Of a stretch of 8,413 nt of DNA, positions 5,037 through 8,413 are shown piece after piece. Position 1 is the first letter of the stretch. The number at the start of each line of letters is the position of its first letter. The translations under genes were made by a program, and so were the position numbers. Origin of the DNA: Planctomycetales bacterium (GTDB lineage: Bacteria > Planctomycetota > Phycisphaerae > SM23-33). The stretch lies in the NCBI GenBank assembly GCA_030642005.1, contig DAOWOP010000111.1:1-8413 (forward strand), given 5' to 3'. The notes under the pieces were generated by a model. It was not told the origin of the DNA. It ran no database searches and worked only from the letters and a program-made list of their open reading frames with translations.

Positions 5037-6806
5037 GTGACGGAGACTATTGTAGTTGTAGGTGGCGTGGCGGGCGGGGCGTCGTTTGCCGCCCGTGCGC
5101 GCCGGCTCAGCGAGTCCGCGACGATCGTGATGTTCGAACGCGGCGAACACATCTCGTTTGCGAATTGCGGGCTCCCCTATTTTGTGAGCGGCGAAATCGA
5201 AAGGCGGGACAAACTGCTCGTGGAGACGGCGGAGCATTTTGCGCGGCGTTTTCGCATAGATGTCCGCATCAGAAATGAGGTGCTGTCCATAGATCGACAA
5301 GGCAAAACTGTTGAGGTTTTGGACCATCTCACCGGACGGAACTATCGCCAGTCTTACGATAAACTCGTGCTGTCGCCCGGAGCCGAGCCTGTGCGTCCTC
5401 CGCTGCCGGGCATGGACAACCCGAAGATATTCTCCCTTCGCACCATAGAAGATGCCGAGAAAATCCGTGGCTTCGTGGAGCAGACGGACCCGCAGGAAGC
5501 GGTGGTCGTAGGCGGAGGGTTCATCGGCCTGGAAATGACGGAAAACATCGGTAACATGGGCATCCACGTTACCCTTGTGGAGATGGCCGATCAGGTCATG
5601 CCGGCGCTGGATCGGGAGATGGCTGAATGGATTCACCAGCACCTGCGGCTCAGCGGCGTCGAGTTGATTCTTGGTTGTCCGGTCGAGTCTTTTCACGAAA
5701 ACGGGGAGCATCAATTAGTGGTTACCGTCCGCGGCGGTCGGCAGATTCCCTGCGACATGGTGATTTCCGCCATTGGCGTCAAGCCTGAAGCCGAACTGGC
5801 CCGTCAGGCCGGTCTGGAAATCGGCGAGCGGGGAGGAATTCACGTCAACGAGCACCTGCAAACGACGGATGAGTCCGTCTATGCCATCGGCGACGCCATA
5901 GAGACCGAAGACCGCATTCTCGGCGGTTGGCGATTGATGCCCCTGGCGGGCATTGCCAACAAGCAGGGTCGGCTGGCTGCCGACCACATCTTCGCAGAGG
6001 ATGTTTCGTTCCCGGGCGCATTCGGCACGAACATCGTGCGGGTATTCGACTTGTCCGTGGCCTCGACCGGCGCCAACGAACGCAGCCTGAAGGCCAAAGG
6101 CGTCGCCTACCGGAAGTCGTACACGCATCCAGCCTCGCACGCCGGATACTTCCCCGGGGCTACGCCGATGGTGATGAAACTCCTGTTCTCGCCGAAGGAC
6201 GGGAGGATTCTCGGCGTCCAGATCGTCGGCATCGACGGTGTGGATAAGCGAATCGACGTCCTCGCGACGGCCCTTCATGCGGGAATGACCGTCTTCGACC
6301 TGACCCGGCTGGAATTATCGTACGCACCGCAGTACGGCACGGGAAAAGACGCGGTGAACATAGCCGGCTACGTGGCCGCCAATATCGTCCAGGGCGACGT
6401 GGAGGTGTTTCACGCGGACGACATCGATTATCTGATCGAGAAGAACGGATTTCTGCTTGATGTTCGTACAGAAGGCGAGTTCCGCCGCGGGTATATCGAA
6501 GGCGCCGTCAACATCCCCATCGACGACGTTCGCGACCGCCTCGGCGAATTACCCAAAGACCAAACGCTCTTTGTGTACTGCCTCACGGGAATCCGCAGTT
6601 ATTATGTCTGCCGGATACTCAAACAGCTCGGGTATTCCGTGCTAAACCTCAGTGGCGGATACATGGTGTATTGCGCCGCGTCGCCGGCGAAGTGCAAAGA
6701 GATCCCAGGCCTGCATCGCTGGAAAAGGTCTCTCGCGCTCGAGACGTTCTGCTCAACGCCGGAAGAAAGGAACATCGTTCGCAACAGTAAAGAATCAGTG
6801 GATTGA
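5037..6806 (+). CDS. CoA-disulfide-reductase-type flavoprotein fused to rhodanese
   Basis: This 589-residue fusion opens with the FAD-binding motif TIVVVGGVAGGASFAARAR (4-22). The class-defining single active-site Cys44 lies in SFANCGLPYFVSG. The NAD(P)H-binding motif is VVVGGGFIGLEM (156-167), the second FAD motif VYAIGDAIE (281-289), and the dimerisation domain carries LSYAPQYGTGKDAVN (427-441). Residues about 455-555 are a rhodanese domain with DVRTEGEF and active-site Cys515 in YCLTGIRS. CoADR-rhodanese fusions reduce CoA persulfides, polysulfide or elemental sulfur with NAD(P)H; the rhodanese carries sulfane sulfur. A short tail (556-589) replaces the TusA or DsrE domains seen in some relatives. 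The GTG start at 5037 has AGGAA 8 bases upstream, after a small GGTC-gaaaa-GACC hairpin (5009-5021). In this operon it is the likely sulfur-handling enzyme. Confidence 0.93.
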   Translation: MTETIVVVGGVAGGASFAARARRLSESATIVMFERGEHISFANCGLPYFVSGEIERRDKLLVETAEHFARRFRIDVRIRNEVLSIDRQGKTVEVLDHLTGRNYRQSYDKLVLSPGAEPVRPPLPGMDNPKIFSLRTIEDAEKIRGFVEQTDPQEAVVVGGGFIGLEMTENIGNMGIHVTLVEMADQVMPALDREMAEWIHQHLRLSGVELILGCPVESFHENGEHQLVVTVRGGRQIPCDMVISAIGVKPEAELARQAGLEIGERGGIHVNEHLQTTDESVYAIGDAIETEDRILGGWRLMPLAGIANKQGRLAADHIFAEDVSFPGAFGTNIVRVFDLSVASTGANERSLKAKGVAYRKSYTHPASHAGYFPGATPMVMKLLFSPKDGRILGVQIVGIDGVDKRIDVLATALHAGMTVFDLTRLELSYAPQYGTGKDAVNIAGYVAANIVQGDVEVFHADDIDYLIEKNGFLLDVRTEGEFRRGYIEGAVNIPIDDVRDRLGELPKDQTLFVYCLTGIRSYYVCRILKQLGYSVLNLSGGYMVYCAASPAKCKEIPGLHRWKRSLALETFCSTPEERNIVRNSKESVD

Positions 6807-6807
6807 A

Positions 6808-6813
6808 AAGGAG
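6808..6813 (+). promoter_or_regulatory. Ribosome binding site that selects the GTG at 6823
   Basis: AAGGAG is spaced 9 bases from GTG 6823. The same frame is open far upstream, but that part overlaps the rhodanese coding sequence in another frame and encodes nothing ferredoxin-like. The GTG start gives a protein opening PWVNHEMCTGCG after the first residue, which fits a ferredoxin N-terminus. Confidence 0.75.
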
Positions 6814-6822
6814 AAATCAACT

Positions 6823-7230
6823 GTGCCATGGGTGAATCACGAGATGTGTACGGGGTGTGGAATCTGCATCCAGGAATGTCCGGTCGGGGCGATTAGCATA
6901 GAAGATTCCGGCTACGCCGACATTAACGAAGACGACTGTATCCGATGCGGCAAATGCCACGAAGTCTGTCCGCAGGAGGCCGTGCGCCACGACGGCGAGA
7001 AGATTCCGCAGGAAGTGGCGGCCAATCTGCGATGGGTACGCAAACTGCTTGGGCATTTCCAGGAATCGGCCGAGCAGGCCGCTTTTATGGAACGCATGAT
7101 GCGGTTCTTCAACAAAGAGAGGAAGGTGAACGAGAAAACCATCGATGCGATCAAGGCCGCCAAAGATGATCCTGTCAAGGGCATCGATGCCGCCATTCGC
7201 GATTTGCCTGCGGAACGGAATACCGGATAA
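6823..7230 (+). CDS. 2[4Fe-4S] ferredoxin with a helical C-terminal extension
   Basis: This 135-residue protein has two 4Fe-4S motifs, CTGCGICIQECP (Cys9/12/15/19) and CIRCGKCHEVCP (Cys39/42/45/49), in the spacing of bacterial-type ferredoxins. After residue 56 comes an extension of about 80 residues, mostly charged helix (VAANLRWVRKLLGHFQESAE and later KVNEKTIDAIKAAKDDPVKG). This is unlike the plain 55-60 residue ferredoxins and may dock a partner. It likely passes electrons in the cytoplasm, either to or from the flavoprotein upstream or to the ATPase ferredoxin domain downstream. It starts with GTG, 16 bases after the flavoprotein stop, and ends 20 bases before the last gene. Its place between these two genes supports a shared pathway; the partner is inferred. 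Confidence 0.9.
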   Translation: MPWVNHEMCTGCGICIQECPVGAISIEDSGYADINEDDCIRCGKCHEVCPQEAVRHDGEKIPQEVAANLRWVRKLLGHFQESAEQAAFMERMMRFFNKERKVNEKTIDAIKAAKDDPVKGIDAAIRDLPAERNTG

Positions 7231-7250
7231 TCGAAGGGATAGCGAGACAA

Positions 7251-8165
7251 ATGGAAACAAAACCAAAAGAGTTGGTTGTTATCAGCGGTAAGGGCGGGAC
7301 GGGAAAGACGTCTATTGTCGCATCGTTCGCCGCCCTGGCCGAAAAGGCGGTGCTGGCCGATTGCGACGTGGACGCCGCCGACCTGCATCTTGTCCTTGAT
7401 CCGACCATAGTCAAACGTGAGAAGTTCTCCGGCGGCTCCCGTGCGAGGATCAAGACTGGGCATTGCACCGCCTGCGGAAAATGCGAAGAGATATGCCGCT
7501 TCGACGCTATTTTCTTCGACGGGCCGGGCAACGGCAAGGCCGACAAGACGTATCGTGTCGATCCTGTAGCCTGTGAAGGGTGCGGCGTATGCGCCTGGTT
7601 CTGCGCCGAGAACGCCATCGAGTTCGGCCCCGTGGTGAATGGCGAGTGGTTCATCTCCGATACCCGTTGCGGGCCTATGGTTCACGCCAAACTCGGCGTG
7701 GCTGAAGAAAACTCCGGCAAACTCGTCAGCATCGTCCGTACACAGGCGAAGAAAATCGCCGAAGATCGCAAGATGGACCTGGTCCTGATCGACGGTGCGC
7801 CCGGCATCGGCTGTCCGGTTATCGCGTCAATCACCGGCGCTGACCTTGTGTTAGTGGTAACCGAGCCTACACTCAGCGGCCTGCATGATCTTCAGCGCGT
7901 GATGGACCTGACCAGGCACTTCGGAATTGAAACGCTCGTGTGCATTAACAAGTGGGATTTGAACGAGGACATTGCCTCGCAGATTGAAGAGCAGGCCCGC
8001 CGGCGTGGCCTGAAGATAGCCGGAAGGGTCCGCTATGACCGCGCGGTAACCGAAGCACAGATCAAAAGCAAGTCGATCGTGGAGTATCAAAACAACGGCG
8101 CTGCGACGGAAATCAAGCGGGTTTGGGCCGAGGTCGTCAAGACAATCGCCGCGCCGAATTCTTAA
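7251..8165 (+). CDS. Second MinD-superfamily ATPase with inserted ferredoxin domain (COG1149)
   Basis: The 304-residue protein carries the deviant Walker A ISGKGGTGKTS (11-21), switch I DCDVDAAD, and a ferredoxin insert with Cys72/75/78/82 and Cys108/111/114/118. Walker B/switch II is LVLIDGAPGIGCPV (177-190), then VVTEPTLSGLHDL and CINKWD. It is a paralogue of the ATPase at 2362 but diverged: its N-terminus is 7 residues longer, its inter-cluster loop is longer and Gly/Lys-rich (about 88-100), and the second cluster ends CAEN where the usual CP would be. Paired COG1149 ATPases are a mark of orange-protein gene sets and may act as a heterodimer, which is inference. The best ribosome site is GAAGGGA, 11 bases upstream, a rather long spacing. 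It is the last gene of the operon; 248 bases without a gene follow. Confidence 0.94.
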   Translation: METKPKELVVISGKGGTGKTSIVASFAALAEKAVLADCDVDAADLHLVLDPTIVKREKFSGGSRARIKTGHCTACGKCEEICRFDAIFFDGPGNGKADKTYRVDPVACEGCGVCAWFCAENAIEFGPVVNGEWFISDTRCGPMVHAKLGVAEENSGKLVSIVRTQAKKIAEDRKMDLVLIDGAPGIGCPVIASITGADLVLVVTEPTLSGLHDLQRVMDLTRHFGIETLVCINKWDLNEDIASQIEEQARRRGLKIAGRVRYDRAVTEAQIKSKSIVEYQNNGAATEIKRVWAEVVKTIAAPNS

Positions 8166-8238
8166 GACTCAAACTGACCGTTCTCGAAAACAAAAGCAGG
8201 ATTACAGGACTTGATATTATTATGCGCCGAATACATAA

Positions 8239-8291
8239 ATGACCAATGACCAATGTCTAATGTCTAATGAATGTCTAATGCCCAATGTCTA
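8239..8291. repeat. Heptamer tandem repeat (ATGNNNA)
   Basis: Seven copies of a 7-base unit ATGNNNA run from 8239 to 8291. The variable triplets in order are ACC, ACC, TCT, TCT, then a shortened ATGA (8267-8270), then TCT, CCC and TCT. The array is followed by an A-run. It sits 73 bases after the operon's last stop. Such A/T-rich short repeats occur between genes in several bacterial groups. It encodes nothing and shows no spacer structure, so it is not a CRISPR. Confidence 0.85.
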
Positions 8292-8345
8292 AAAAAGCAC
8301 GGCGATGATTTCAGGCATTAGTATGACAGCGCTACCTTCTCAATA

Positions 8346-8369
8346 GCCCCAGACGGGGCGGTCGTTTTT
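8346..8369 (+). terminator. Possible operon terminator (weak)
   Basis: GCCCC (8346-8350) and GGGGC (8355-8359) form a 5-bp GC-only hairpin around AGAC. A T-run (8365-8369) comes 5 bases after the stem rather than directly at it. It is the first hairpin-plus-T arrangement downstream of the operon. The gap and the similar hairpin just beyond suggest it may instead belong to a dispersed repeat. No other terminator is visible between 8166 and 8345. Confidence 0.3.
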
Positions 8370-8371
8370 AG

Positions 8372-8401
8372 CCCAGGGCGCAGCCGAAGGCAAGCCCTGG
8401 G
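8372..8401. repeat. GC-rich hairpin with nested stem
   Basis: CCCAGGGC (8372-8379) pairs with GCCCTGGG (8394-8401) over 8 bp. Inside the 14-base loop GCC and GGC (8383-8385, 8389-8391) form a second small stem around GAA. The preceding T-run and following A-run could extend the pairing loosely. With the hairpin at 8346 it forms a two-hairpin unit of a kind that I recall as dispersed intergenic repeats in planctomycete genomes. That memory cannot be checked here. Confidence 0.6.
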
Positions 8402-8413
8402 AAAGGGATTTTC

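Noticed and set aside
4620..5714. A 364-codon open frame on the minus strand
   Set aside because: It is antisense to two well-supported genes (methyltransferase and flavoprotein), has no recognisable motif, and is explained by codon bias.
6652..6822. An N-terminal extension of the ferredoxin frame
   Set aside because: It overlaps the rhodanese coding region out of frame, and a ribosome site points to GTG 6823.
8211..8237. TTGATA...TACATA as a promoter for a gene beyond the right edge
   Set aside because: The spacing is only 15 bases, the boxes are poor, and no start codon with a ribosome site follows in the window.
8239..8291. A CRISPR-like array
   Set aside because: The units are 7 bases long, with no spacers, and no cas genes are present.

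Overview
The window is bacterial chromosomal DNA, moderately GC-rich, from what looks like an obligate anaerobe. The signs are a dense set of 4Fe-4S proteins, two ferredoxin-containing MinD-type ATPases, a NifX/orange-protein-like cofactor carrier and a CoA-disulfide-reductase/rhodanese flavoprotein. Gene order and the terminal hairpin repeats remind me of anaerobic Planctomycetota (Phycisphaerae-like) and of Desulfovibrio-type clusters. That taxonomic call is an inference; no phylogenetic marker is present.

Layout. At the left edge, on the minus strand, are the 5' end of an unrecognised gene (1-224) and a tRNA-Ser(UGA) gene (325-411). From 412 to about 855 there is no intact gene. This stretch holds a decayed minus-strand fragment of a sigma-54-dependent AAA+ activator, interrupted by a perfect 23-bp-stem palindrome (622-680). 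On the plus strand it holds a near-consensus sigma-70 promoter (802-830), whose -10 box and start point lie under an 8-bp inverted-repeat operator (827-846).

From 963 to 8165 eleven genes run on the plus strand with short gaps or overlaps and look like one operon. In order: two DUF5320-type Gly-rich small proteins, a NifX/COG1433-like protein with a Gly/Met-rich linker and coiled coil, a MinD-superfamily ATPase with an inserted 2[4Fe-4S] ferredoxin domain, a 59-residue Trp-rich protein of unknown function, an FkbM-type methyltransferase, an FmdB-type zinc ribbon, a class I SAM methyltransferase, a CoA-disulfide-reductase/rhodanese fusion, a 2[4Fe-4S] ferredoxin with a helical tail, and a second ferredoxin-containing MinD-type ATPase. 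The region after 8165 has no gene. It holds a heptamer tandem repeat and two GC-rich hairpins.

How it may work together. Paired COG1149-type ATPases next to a COG1433 protein are the hallmark of the anaerobe-specific 'orange protein' (ORP) gene set. In Desulfovibrio that set is controlled by sigma-54 and a cognate AAA+ activator. Here the activator appears to be a ruin, and a sigma-70 promoter with a repressor-type operator stands in its place. The flavoprotein/rhodanese could supply or remove sulfane sulfur, the ferredoxin electrons, the ATPases cluster transfer, and the NifX-like protein could carry the metal-sulfur cofactor. The C-terminal coiled coil shared by the second DUF5320 protein and the NifX-like protein suggests that they pair physically. 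These functional links are inference from context.
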